A stretch of DNA of 64,000 nt from Apoda limacodes (Eukaryota > Arthropoda > Insecta > Lepidoptera > Limacodidae): assembly GCA_946406115.1 (NCBI GenBank), contig OX291551.1, forward strand, positions 2,666,001 through 2,730,000, given 5' to 3'. Positions 1 to 9,424 of this stretch are shown here, piece by piece. Below the pieces are notes generated by a model. The model was not told where the DNA came from. It did no database searches and saw only the letters and a list, made by a program, of their open reading frames with translations. A program made the position numbers and the translations under genes. The stretch's first letter is position 1. Every line of letters starts with the position of its first letter.

Positions 1-810
1 AGTACTGGAGACGCTTTTTACACGGGTCGTGCAAATATCCCTCGTTCCGTTGTGGAGGAAAACCGCGGAGAACTTGTGTCTCAAATCGAGACCACACTGT
101 CCCAGGTCTCTGACTGGGGACGGGTAAACTTGGTCCGATTCAACCCTACAAAGACGCAAGTGTGCGCGTTCACCGCTAAGAAAACTCCATTCACTGTGGT
201 CCCACAATTCCAGAACACTCCCCTCTCCATCTCCAAGAGCATTGGGATCCTTGGTGTCGACATCTCCAGCGATGTTCAGTTCCGAGATCATTTACAAGAT
301 AAGGTGAAGCTGGCGTCCAAAAAACTTGGTGTACTCAACAGAGCGAAGCAGTGCTTCACGTCGGGGCAAAGGTTGTTACTTTACAAGTCGCAGGTTCGGC
401 CCCATATGGAGTACTGCTGCCATCTCTGGGCAGGTGCACCCGGATACCAGCTTGGCCCTTTTGACTCGGTTCAACGACGGGCTGTGAGAATTGTCGACGA
501 TTCCAAACTCACTTGCGGTATCGAGCCCTTAAGTCTGAGGAGAGACTTTGCCTCACTGTGTGTGTTCTACCGCTTGTACAATGGGTTGTGTTCTAAAGAA
601 TTGTTAGAAATGATGCCCACGGCTACTTTCTACCATCGCACCGCTCGCCATCGGCAGGGAATTCATTCTCACACTTTAGAACCTAAATGGTCGCGTACAG
701 TGCTCCCTTCCTCCCGCGAACGCTTAAGTTGTGAAATGAGCACCCTGCCAAGGTTTTCTGCAAGGACTACTGTATGGAGTTCTTCAAGAAAGAAGTTATT
801 AGATTTCTGA
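1..810 (+). pseudogene. LINE reverse transcriptase, C-terminal part, frame-broken
   Basis: The frame is open from base 1, beginning directly after the YADD motif and running 270 codons to the stop. It covers the thumb and C-terminal region, with family landmarks DISSDVQFRDHLQDKVKLAS, RPHMEYCCHLWAGAPGYQLG and RRAVRIVDD. Known role of the family: the ORF2 protein copies LINE RNA at a nicked chromosomal target. After HTLEPKWSRTV the frame diverges from the sister copies because a short deletion near 700 removes the bases encoding the next few residues, so the last 35 or so residues are out of frame. This is a dead copy. It has no start codon of its own in the window. Confidence 0.88.
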
Positions 811-929
811 AGGGTCGGCAACGCGCAAGTGATACCAAGTGAAAGCGTCCATAGGCTACGGTGACCGCTTACCATCAGGCGGGCCTTAAGCTTGTTTGCC
901 ACCTTAGTGGTATAAAAAAAAAAAAAAAA
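1..929 (+). mobile_element. LINE (jockey/CR1-type) 3' part, cut by window edge
   Basis: 3' part of the LINE family that recurs across the window. The window edge falls just after the catalytic YADD of the reverse transcriptase, so only the C-terminal third and the 3' UTR are present. The 3' UTR carries the family signature (ACCGCTTACCATCAGGCGG, then TTTGCCACCTTAGTGGTATA) and ends in poly-A to 929. It aligns base for base with the copies at 33531-34433 (minus) and 61180-62085. The element may continue to the left of the window. Confidence 0.93.
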
Positions 930-1091
930 GTCATCTAGAATACATATTACATAAGTTTGTATGTTTATATTAACACCTATAGTTTCATACATTACAGTTA
1001 AGCGAGTAGTTAGTAAATAATTCTAATTAATTAGGTATGATGTAACATCTTGCTTCTAACCAAATTTTATGATTCTAGGTCAACGAATAAT

Positions 1092-1594
1092 ACCCCATAG
1101 GTTTTGATTTATTTGTGGCCCAATATGCGACAATAATTACCGTATTTTGGGCATATTTTTTATTTCACTGATTTAGAAGCTTGATCGTTTTTCAACTTTA
1201 ATATTTAAATAATATTTAATATTAATTTCTACTTGATACCGCCACGCATTCTTGAGTAAAAGCGTCTTAACAGACAGACAAGTTATCCTTTTAATGTGTT
1301 ATTATTATATTTTAGGTTTTTCCCTATATAAGTGACGTAAGAAGTGTCAGAAGATGTGTCTAATTTGTAATATTTCATGGTACTAGTATAACGGGAAATA
1401 TCCCATAGATTTTGATTTATTTGTGAATGCTAAAATATGCGACAACAATGGCCGTTTTTAGGCCGTATTTTTATATTGCGATGACATATAAGCTTGATTT
1501 TTTTACAGCTTCAATGCACCGGTCTGTATTTGATGTTAATTTTAACTTGTTACCTTCACGCGTTCCTCAGTAAAAGGGTTTTGACAAACAGGCG
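1092..1594. repeat. Two diverged direct copies of an AT-rich repeat
   Basis: The segments 1092-1281 and about 1401-1594 share the order of blocks CCCATAG-TTTTGATTTATTTGTG, ATATGCGACAA, CCGT, an AAGCTTGAT run and a CAGTAAAAG-like stretch. The copies are offset by about 310 bp and have diverged by many substitutions and small indels. I do not recognise the family. It may be a tandemly duplicated fragment of a non-coding transposon. Confidence 0.6.
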
Positions 1595-1715
1595 GACGGA
1601 CAGAAAAGCGGCGTTCCTGAGAAAAATTGTCTTGATTGACAGACAGATAGACAGACGAACGGACAGTAAAGTTGTCCTATCAGGGTTCCCTTTTGAGGTA
1701 CGGAACCCTAAAAAG
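1570..1715 (-). repeat. Dispersed GGTTCCGTA-type lepidopteran repeat
   Basis: The segment holds GACAGACAGATAGACAGACG and ends AGGTACGGAACCCTAAAAA, the reverse complement of the TTAGGGTTCCGTACC start seen very widely in moth and butterfly genomes. Similar pieces lie at 4331-4398, 5833-5875, 27781-28060, 41153-41222, 47400-47612 and 54738-54750. The family is non-coding. Confidence 0.65.
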
Positions 1716-1837
1716 AACAAGTTGCTATTATTTGTATTGTTTATATTTTACAAAAAACACAAAAGATTTCAAGCTATGACTAGGTTTAGTTTTCGAGATA
1801 ACTTTGAAATACGCTTTGTAAGATGAGGAAATAAGTG

Positions 1838-2464
1838 GCATCCAATGGCGGCGCTTGGCTGCATGAAACCCCTTTAGTGGACTTAACAAATAAAGCATCC
1901 AATGGCGGCGCTTGGCTGCATGAAACCTCTTTAGTAGACTTAACAAATAAAGCATCCAATGGCGGCGCTTGGCTGCATGAAACCCCTTTAGTGGACTTAA
2001 CAAATATAGCATCCAATGGCGGCGTTTGGCTGCATGAAACCCCTTTAGTGGACTTAACAAATAAAGCATCCAATGGCGGCGCTTGGCTGCATGAAACCCC
2101 TTTAGTGGACTTAACAAATAAAGCATCCAATGGCGGCGCTTGGCTGCATGAAATCCCTTTAGTGGACTTAACAAATAAAGCATCCAATGGCGGCGCTTGG
2201 CTGCATGAAACCCCTTTAGTGGACTTAACAAATAAAGCATCCAATGGCGGCGCTTGGATGCATGAAACCCCTTTAGTGGACTTAACAAATAAAGCATCCA
2301 ATGGCGGCGCTTGGCTGCATGAAACCCCTTTAGTGGACTTAACAAATAAAGCATCCAATGGCGGCGCTTGGCTGCATGAAACCCCTTTAGTGGACTTAAC
2401 AAATAAAGCATCCAATGACGGCGCTTGGCTGCATGAAACCCCTTTAGTGGACTTAACAAATAAA
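1838..2464. repeat. Minisatellite, 11 exact-length units of 57 bp
   Basis: Eleven head-to-tail units of 57 bp with no indels (11 x 57 = 627 bp). Each unit starts GCATCCAATGGCGGCGCTTG, continues GCTGCATGAAACCCC and ends ACTTAACAAATAAA. Units differ only by scattered substitutions. Because 57 is divisible by three and the unit lacks stops in several frames, long open frames appear on both strands; the plus-strand frame has period ASNGGAWLHETPLVDLTNK. In that frame at least six of the roughly seven differences are amino-acid changing (P to S, K to I, A to V, T to I, L to M, G to D), which argues against selection for protein. I treat it as non-coding. Confidence 0.95.
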
Positions 2465-4098
2465 GCTGATAGAATTAGAACAACAGCACAAGCTTCATTT
2501 TTGGTGCATTAATTTATTGATTATAAAATAACCTCAACTTTAATTTAAATTTAAATTTGAATGCTATTACTGAAATAATTACAAATTAATGACAAAAGAA
2601 TTTTTTTTTCGCCGTAGCAAGAATGTTTGTCTCTGGGTAATGAGTAATCGTATTGTTGACGAGTTGACAAGCCTGATAGATGGGCGAATGTTCGGCTTGC
2701 TGAGTTCACGCCGGGTACGGAGCAAACAGGGTACATGCTCGGCGTGCTGGCCAGCCTGGCCAAACCTTGGTACCAGCAGTCCACAATAATTATTTTGCAA
2801 ACATGAGTTGCCTGATTCTGATGTTTATTTCTGAGTGACATCTTTCGTCTGAACTCTAGGTGTTTATTCCTACCATTCCATCTACGAACATAGATGGGAA
2901 AAGATAACGATAATACATATTACTGGACTCTTTGCACCAAAAGGGTTTATTTCGTCTCATATATATATATGTGAGGACAATTGAATGATCACGAGTTCAA
3001 ATTTTCTGTTATTTTTTTTTATAACCTACTTTTGAAAACTTCGTGACGTATTGTGAACTTGTATATACTTAATCTCTACAAGCCCTAACTTCACAAACTC
3101 TACACCTTAGTCAAAATATGTGGCTTAGCCGTTACGATACCATCACATAGGCGTAAGGTGAAAAATTTATTCACTGTGCATTACTTTTTTTGTTATACAA
3201 TAGTTCTTCTAGTAACGAAACGGCCAAGCCACAAAAGTTTGTGAAGTTCGGGCATGTAGAGTTAGAAGCTTGGCTCTACATGAGATCTGATAACTTTTTG
3301 AAGGTGCAATCCCTAAATTAATTTTCAGACATTGATGCTAGATCAAAATTTGTGGAAGTCTCATATAAACTTCCATTGCCTACTTTTAAGGATTGGGGGC
3401 AAAATGTTCCAAGTTTTTGAATTTTATTGTTGTTAGTGTACTAATACTAGCTTACAAACCAAATTTCAGCTCTCTAGGACTTCAAGAAGCACCCAACGAG
3501 TATTCATGTTCATCAGTGAGTGAGTCAGTGACGAAATCGGCGTTTTTAGATATTAATAAAATCTTAAGTGTAAGAGCTATGCAATCGAAACTTTATATGT
3601 TTAATAATTCTACTATTGACACCATACCCTGAGAATTTTGTTTATCTGGTATACTCCAAAGCCAAGACATGAGGGTTCAAAACCACGAAGCGCTTCGAGA
3701 AAAGGTAGGTATAGTGCCGTTGCGCTTCGCTTGGCTCGTTTGGAGATGAAATAAATTTCTAACATCGCCAGAACAAAAATAAATGTCCACTTAAAGACGA
3801 TGTTGGCTCGGTCCTTACGAAGTAATAGGTATATGTCTATGAAATACCTAGATTGTTGCATTTTCTGCAAACTTAATATTGACTTTGCATCGCTATCCTT
3901 AGAGTGTCACAGACCATATGGATTGCACTTTGGTCTCAGAATACATAAACAGTCCTTGACATCTTGGACGAATCGAATATTTAGGCAATACCTGACTGAT
4001 GTGCATTGAATTTTATCAAAGTTGATTCATGTACAAGTGTGTGAAGTGACTCTTACTGCTATATCAATAAAGTTTAGTTTGTTTATTTTCCCCGCGCA
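2465..4098. other. No gene seen
   Basis: AT-rich DNA with a short (TA)n run near 2958-2971. A GC-richer block at 2620-2790 is open on both strands for 60-70 codons but resembles no family I know. Nothing else can be assigned. Confidence 0.5.
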
Positions 4099-4099
4099 A

Positions 4100-4177
4100 T
4101 AGTTGCGGGCAAAGGTCCATTACGATGCAGCCCGCAACTAAGTTGGTAGATAGGCTTACTATTCGAACGCATCGTAA
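4100..4177. repeat. Two overlapping inverted repeats (hairpin block)
   Basis: TAGTTGCGGGC at 4100-4110 pairs perfectly with GCCCGCAACTA at 4130-4140 across a 19-nt loop. A second pair, TTACGATGC at 4120-4128 and GCATCGTAA at 4169-4177, overlaps the first, so the two hairpins exclude each other. This could be a transposon terminus or a structured RNA region. Confidence 0.6.
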
Positions 4178-4330
4178 CATTTTACTGGCAGAATAGTCAA
4201 TTAGGCATTACTTATTTAATAAAGTATTTACTCGTACTTGCAGGATTGAAAAGTGGTTATTGGAGATTAACAGGAAATTAAAACATCCTGTATCATTGTA
4301 CTATAATAATGGTACCATTTTTGATTGGTC

Positions 4331-4398
4331 TTTAGCGTTCCGTAGTCAAACAGAGAACCCTCATAGTTTCACTATATCTCCGTGTGTCCGCTGGACAC
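4331..4398 (+). repeat. Dispersed GTTCCGTA-type repeat fragment
   Basis: GCGTTCCGTAGTCAAACAGAG followed by AACCCTCATAGTTTC and a degenerate GTCCG run matches the start of the lepidopteran TTAGGGTTCCGTA family, plus orientation. The fragment has no coding capacity. Confidence 0.5.
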
Positions 4399-4505
4399 AT
4401 TCGTTTTATTCAGAGGCTACGTTGAAAATAAAATAATATATAAAATTTATTCTAACAAAAATATTGTTTCGTATTAGGCAAATCCAATGTTAACAAATAT
4501 CTTCA

Positions 4506-4548
4506 TAGTAAAGGTGCAATCAAAATATTAACCTTGAGCCAGGATTGA
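4506..4548 (+). repeat. Short dispersed repeat, also inverted at 11461-11508
   Basis: The core TCAAAATATTAACCTTG followed by GAGCCAGGATT recurs on the opposite strand at 11461-11508 with about 85-90% identity. Both copies lack coding potential. The longer repeat they belong to cannot be bounded by eye. Confidence 0.55.
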
Positions 4549-5832
4549 GTGGTTCACCACAAACCCCAGAGCCTACTGAGATATCAAGGCACAATTCCGG
4601 TCAATGAAAATTCCGACTACATCTTTGTTCTAGTTTTTTTAGTTTATATTTGTTAGTTTTATATACTTATTAGGAGCACAGAAGCCACCTAGCAGTTGTG
4701 TGCAAATCGTACAAAGTTTAGTAAATCAGAAGCATTGTATGTTGTAATAATAAAAGAATAAACTAACTGACTGATTCAATGACATATCAACGCACAGTCC
4801 AAACGGCTGGGTCTATAAACTTAAAATTTAGCACGAGGGTGTCTTATTTGACGTAGGCGTACGGTTTTACTAAGACAGAATTTTAAATTTAAAATGCATC
4901 CACTAAATGGAAAGGACTTTATATAAAATTAAGCTTAATAATACAAATTGGTTTTTCCCCTTTAGGTAGAAAATCAATGACACACGTCAAGCTTGTGATG
5001 CATTTCACCTTTATTGAAAAAGCAAAACAGTGGAAGGCAAATTGTACAAAATGCAATTATTTTTCGTAAGTAAAACCATAAACAGATAAAAGGTTTCTTT
5101 TTTCCCGAAGTCGCGGGAAAATGCTAGTAAAATATAAAAGTTATGTAAAGTAGATGTTTGATGAGGCAATAACATTAATGGAGTAATAAATTAGCTACCG
5201 AGCACTACTTAATTACATAATTTTATTAATGACATTAAATATTAAAATATTTTTTAACAATATACAAATGAATAACTAATGAATTAATTGTGATCATTGT
5301 TGTTGTTTTCCATATATTTTTGGTTACATTATATATATACTGGTATATATATGTATATTGATTGTCTGAGTTATTTATTAACCGGCATGATATCTGTCCA
5401 TTCACACATACTTAGTTCCTAGTAGCCAAGACCAATTATATAATAATATGTGGTGCAATTTGTTAAAATGTAGATGCCCTACCACAGTAGATACTGTTAT
5501 AAATTTTGAGTTGATAGAATTGATTTGGAAGTGATGGAAACCAAAGCGATCCCTTTACCGTTTTGGTATGGAACCCTAAAAATATTGTATGCGCATATTT
5601 TAAAAAACAAAAAATAATTAAAATCATTCATACTACATTCATGAATTTGGCAAGCAAGGTCTCACAGCACAACAACGACAAACGACAATTCAAAAATCGT
5701 TAGTTTGCAAACTAAAACTTACGTTTGCAGTTGGAGAATTGACCGTGATGAATTCTATGTGAACACATTTTTGCAATTCCGAAGTATGATTTGTTGTTTA
5801 ATCCGACTTATCTATTGTCACAAGTTTGTACG
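4549..5832. other. No gene seen
   Basis: Very AT-rich sequence with short (TA)n runs near 5330-5360. I see no exon-like segment and no recognisable transposon. Confidence 0.5.
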
Positions 5833-5875
5833 AAACCTTCGGTGGGTGAGTCAGACTCGCACTTGTCCGGTTTTT
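5833..5875 (+). repeat. 3' end of the GGTTCC-type dispersed repeat
   Basis: The order CTTCGGTGGGTGAGTCAGAC then TCGCACTTGTCCGGTTTTT matches the opposite terminus of the same lepidopteran repeat that begins TTAGGGTTCCGTA. It ends in a T run at 5875. Only this end is clear. Confidence 0.6.
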
Positions 5876-6799
5876 GTATAACGTTTCAACACCATATATT
5901 TGTATCAGTTCAGTACAGTGATCTGGTAAGTACTAGATCACCTCCGTGTCCTGATACTACAACAATCGGGCGTCCACAGATTAGCTAAATGTCAATACCG
6001 ATACAAATAAGCAGGTAATCTATTTGAAGTATTGTTATGTTTAAAGCAATGCCTTAGTTTTTGGAGATAACATCTCCTGAAGTCGTGAAAGACGACTTGA
6101 CAAAACTGGATTAGATTAATAATGCATTTGAACATTGAGAAATATATTAGCTATATGTCAGTGGCGATATATCATAATGCAAAGCATATTGATGTTGTAA
6201 TGTGACAGCTATAAAGGTGATATCTCAAAACCGTGGATACGACAAAAAAAGAGGAAAGTGATTTATATTTATTTCTGTGTAAATTGGCTACATAATTACA
6301 TTACCAACATAACTATATATAATATAATTAAATATATAAGCTTAGTCCATGATATGATAAAATATTTGCACACCATAATACCCAATTTTCTTTTTTCCAT
6401 TATTTCTGTACCAGAGGTTTGTCTAAAAGAAATCGCTTGATTAGCGACAAGATCGCCTAATAGTACTCCCTATTATATGTTCTTAAATCTTTTTACTTAA
6501 CCACTACTTACTTATGATACACTTTTATACTCTCTATCGTCATTATGTATTGATTGATAACCGATACTAATTATTAGGCCTATATAACTTAATTAATATC
6601 AAAATGTCTATTTGCATCCATCTCCCTCCCGCTACTATGATCGGGTTAATCTACCCATAAGGTGTTTTTATTTGTGTTACGGAAAACTAAAATCCATTTA
6701 TTTTAACATCTTTGATGTCCTTCATTCAGTCCTTCCCTCTCCATGTGTGCCCTATCACTTGTGTTGTAAATAATTATTTGAGTTGACGCCTATGACTTC
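5876..6799. other. No gene seen
   Basis: AT-rich sequence. Any open frames here are short and TA-rich with no domain resemblance. Confidence 0.5.
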
Positions 6800-7000
6800 A
6801 TTCTACTATTGCACCGGTCACCATCAGTCAGAACTTCATCCTCAAACCTTAGAACCTAAATAGTCGGACGTGCTTTTTTTCACGAACTTCCAGGCGAGGG
6901 ACTAAAAAGAGTTTAGGGTACATAGGGTTCTTCCCGAGAAGGGAGTAATAAGATTTTTGCAGGTTCAGCAACACGCGAATAATTCTCTGGACTGGTCCTC
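6800..7000 (+). mobile_element. Old LINE 3' fragment
   Basis: A heavily decayed copy of the region just before the LINE 3' UTR. TTCTACTATTGCACCGGTCA and CCTTAGAACCTAAATAGTCG correspond to the HRTARH...TLEPKWSR stretch of better copies, followed by remnants of the GGGTCGGCAACGCGCGA segment. It directly precedes a second, independent LINE copy. Confidence 0.7.
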
Positions 7001-7059
7001 AAGTGTGATACGGTAAGACCACGCCGGAAATCTCCATAACACAACTGGACGTCCGGTGG

Positions 7060-8215
7060 GCGTTGCTTTCTCTAGAAGTTCATAAGTCAAGTGGACCAGA
7101 CGGTATACCAGCAGTGGTGCTTGAACTGTATGCTCCTGAGTTATGTCCTGTACTCACGCACCTCTTCGCGCTTTCCTACCCCACTAAGCAATTTTCGTCT
7201 TCATGTATGACTGCGAATCTGAACCCGGTAACCAAAAAGGGCAATAGATCGATCCATTGAATCATAGGCCTATCGCTATTACGTCCCTCCTCTTTCCTTT
7301 CGCCACGGTCACTAGTGTATCTCACACACCGATAGGCACTAGCCATTGAGAATCAGTGGAAGGCATTGACATGTAACCTGGACATAGCGAAGGCGTTCGA
7401 TCGGGTAAGGCACCGGGGTCTTCTATCGAAGTTGCCATCTTACGAAGTGCCCAAAGGTTTACGCAAAAGGTGGCTAGTTTTTCGTCCAGCAGTCGCATAC
7501 GAGCCGTAGTTTACTTTAGTTGCTCTGATAGCTTGGACATTAATACTGGTGTCCCGCTCTGTGCTCTGTGCTCTCTCCTACGCTGTTTCTACTGCATATC
7601 AATGACATGTTGGCAACAACAACATACATTGCTATGCAGATGACAATACTGGAGACGCTTATTACACGGGTCGTGCAAATCGAGACCACTTTGTCCAAGG
7701 TGACTCTGACTGGGAACGGTGTGCTTAGTGAATTTTTAACTCTATTGTCGCGTTCGCGTCAATGAAATAAATGTATGAAATTGAGTGAGCGCCTCTAGTG
7801 GACGCGTTTTGAGGCGGTTTTTTCTTATAGGACTTTTAATGAATACGCGAACGCGGTAGAAGAGTTACAAACACGCAAAAACTTACACTAGACACACGGG
7901 AAACTTGGTCCGAGTCTACCCTACAAAGACAAGTCTGCGCGTTCACCGCTCAGAAAACATTCACTGGGATCCAGCAATTCTAGAACACTCCCTTCTGCAT
8001 CTCCAAGAGCATTGGGATCCTTTGTGTTGACATCTCCAGCGATGATTAAGTTTCGAGATCATTTGCAAGACAAGGTGAAGCTGGAGTTCAAAAATCTTGG
8101 TGTACTCAACAGAACGAAGCAACACTTTACGTCAAGATTGCTGCTTTACAAGTTTTGGGCGGGTAACCAGGATACCAGTTTGGCCCTTTTGACTCGGTTC
8201 AACGACGGGCTGTGA
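7060..8215 (+). pseudogene. LINE reverse transcriptase remnant
   Basis: Recognisable pieces in different frames: LSLEVHKSSGPDGIPAVVLE near 7063, a decayed LDIAKAFDRV block near 7380, LSPTLFLLHINDML near 7570, a shifted YADD region near 7640 and FRDHLQDKVKLE near 8045. In the family these are the polymerase palm motifs A to C and the thumb. The frame is broken several times and interrupted by a MITE at 7720-7895. The region encoding RPHMEYCCHLW is mostly lost near 8145. It cannot make an active enzyme. Confidence 0.85.
7720..7895. mobile_element. 176-bp MITE inserted in the LINE
   Basis: The uninterrupted LINE reads GACTGGGGACGGGTAAACTT; here it is split after GAACGG by 176 bp. The insert ends are imperfect inverted repeats: TGTGCTTAGTGAATTTTT on the left and, read from the right end inward, GTGTCTAGTGTAAGTTTTT. 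Deeper in lie AACTC and a shared CGCGTTCGCGT. ACGG at 7716-7719 recurs at 7896-7899 as a possible 4-bp target duplication. It has no coding capacity, so mobilisation would have been by a transposase in trans. Superfamily unknown. Confidence 0.8.
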
Positions 8216-8502
8216 GAATTGTCAGCGAATTCATTCTCACACTTTAGAACCAAAAATCGCGTGCAGTGCGGTTCCAGATAAATTTCTTCCCGCAAACGCT
8301 TATGTTGTAGAATGAGCTCCCTGCCAAGGTTTTCTCTAAGGACGATAGTTTGAGGTTCTTCAAGAAAGAAGTTAGACTTTTGGATGGTCTGCAACGTGCG
8401 AATGTTACCCCTGGTGTTGCAAGCGTCCATAGGCTACGGTAACTGCTTACCATCAGGCGGACCGTAAGCTTGTTTGCCACCATAGTGGTATAAAAAAAAA
8501 AA

Positions 8503-8930
8503 TTGTTAAAGTAATGTGCCTCCAAAGGAATACAGTTCGGGCCGGGGGCCTAGCGGCTTGCGCCTCACGCGTCGATAATTACCGTATTACGGCACGCAAC
8601 AGTCGCCTCCGTTACGCGATGTGTCGTAACAAACAATTGCACGCACCCGTAACTTGCTCACTTAATAAGCACGCGCTATTCACCCGCATTGTAAACCGAA
8701 ACAATGTTGTTGGTGAGAATTACTTTATTAAAAAGAATGATCTTAATTCATTAAATTTTATCTAAAATCATGACGCTTCGTTGGTTATAAGAGTTGAGAC
8801 GAGACGTTGCTGAATTTGTTACCTCATTCAAATACATTAATTTCACAGCTACATTAATAGTTTAATTTTTTTTTCTTTTATTTATATTGTAACCGAGTGT
8901 TCGGTCTCGTCAAAATAAGTACAATTCTGG
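8503..8930. other. GC-richer block, unassigned
   Basis: 8520-8700 is clearly richer in GC and CpG than its surroundings (GCGCCTCACGCGTCGATAAT, CCGTTACGCGATGTGTCG). An 83-codon open frame crosses it but matches nothing I recognise. It may be a piece of a regulatory region or an unknown transposon. From 8765 on the sequence is AT-rich. Confidence 0.35.
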
Positions 8931-8991
8931 TTGCGGCGACCCTTACCATTAGGCGGATCTTTATTTTTTGCCACCTTAATGGTATAAAAAA
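8931..8991 (+). mobile_element. LINE 3' terminal fragment
   Basis: GCGGCGACCCTTACCATTAG, then a GCGGATC block and TTGCCACCTTAATGGTATAAA, is the last 60 bp of the LINE, with a short poly-A. It abuts an opposite-strand fragment of the same family. Confidence 0.75.
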
Positions 8992-9007
8992 TCTTGTCTT
9001 GAAAAGG

Positions 9008-9105
9008 AAAACAATCCCAATAGCTCGTCTTAGAACCGAATAAAAAGGACTAACCTGGTCTCCAGGTGCCCGCCTCAGAGATTTGATTACCATAAGTCCG
9101 TGCCA
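9008..9105 (-). mobile_element. LINE internal fragment, inverted
   Basis: Read on the minus strand this matches the LINE region encoding LWAGAPGYQLGPFDSVQRRA, decayed. The plus-strand landmark is CTGGTCTCCAGGTGCCCGCC followed by TCAGAGAT. It lacks the 3' end, so it probably arose by rearrangement or twin priming together with the adjacent 8931-8991 piece. Confidence 0.65.
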
Positions 9106-9129
9106 ACTGGCTACTTCAAAGCCTATCTA

Positions 9130-9424
9130 ATATTCGTACAATCCGGTTCAAATCGTGTCAATATTTTATATTGAATCTATTGTCCGCCATCGTTTTCTAA
9201 TCACGATAAATCCCCGGTTTCGCGGACACGGAACGGTGGAGTGCAGGATAATAATGCGACCCATTTGCAAAATTACGTGCGATGCATTAGGGGGTTTCGT
9301 AATGTTGATAATTACGTGCGTGTTGAAGACCTCTGGTGAGGTTGTTTGGAATATTTATGAATTATATTATGTTCATAAAATTAAAAAACTGGATCTAGGA
9401 TTATATAACGTTTGTGTCCATTAA
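9130..9424. other. GC-richer unassigned block with an 89-codon frame
   Basis: 9180-9340 is GC-richer than its flanks and contains ATTACGTGCG twice (near 9272 and 9311). A plus-strand frame of 89 codons crosses it with no recognisable domain, opening on a non-ATG codon. It could be a diverged exon or regulatory block; I cannot decide. Confidence 0.25.

Larger units (their letters stand above)
7012..8502 (+). mobile_element. LINE copy, 5' truncated, with nested MITE
   Basis: The copy starts within the reverse transcriptase domain and ends in the family 3' UTR with poly-A at 8502. It is colinear with about 60560-62085, apart from small deletions, a larger loss around 8150-8225 and one 176-bp insertion (7720-7895). 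The insertion must be younger than the LINE. Confidence 0.9.

Noticed and set aside
1728..2512. Long open frames of 209-243 codons across the 57-bp array
   Set aside because: They exist on both strands only because the unit is 57 bp. Unit differences are mostly amino-acid changing and there is no promoter or splice context.
8514..8765. 83-codon frame after the LINE poly-A
   Set aside because: Opens on a non-ATG codon, resembles no family, and the last third is AT-rich.
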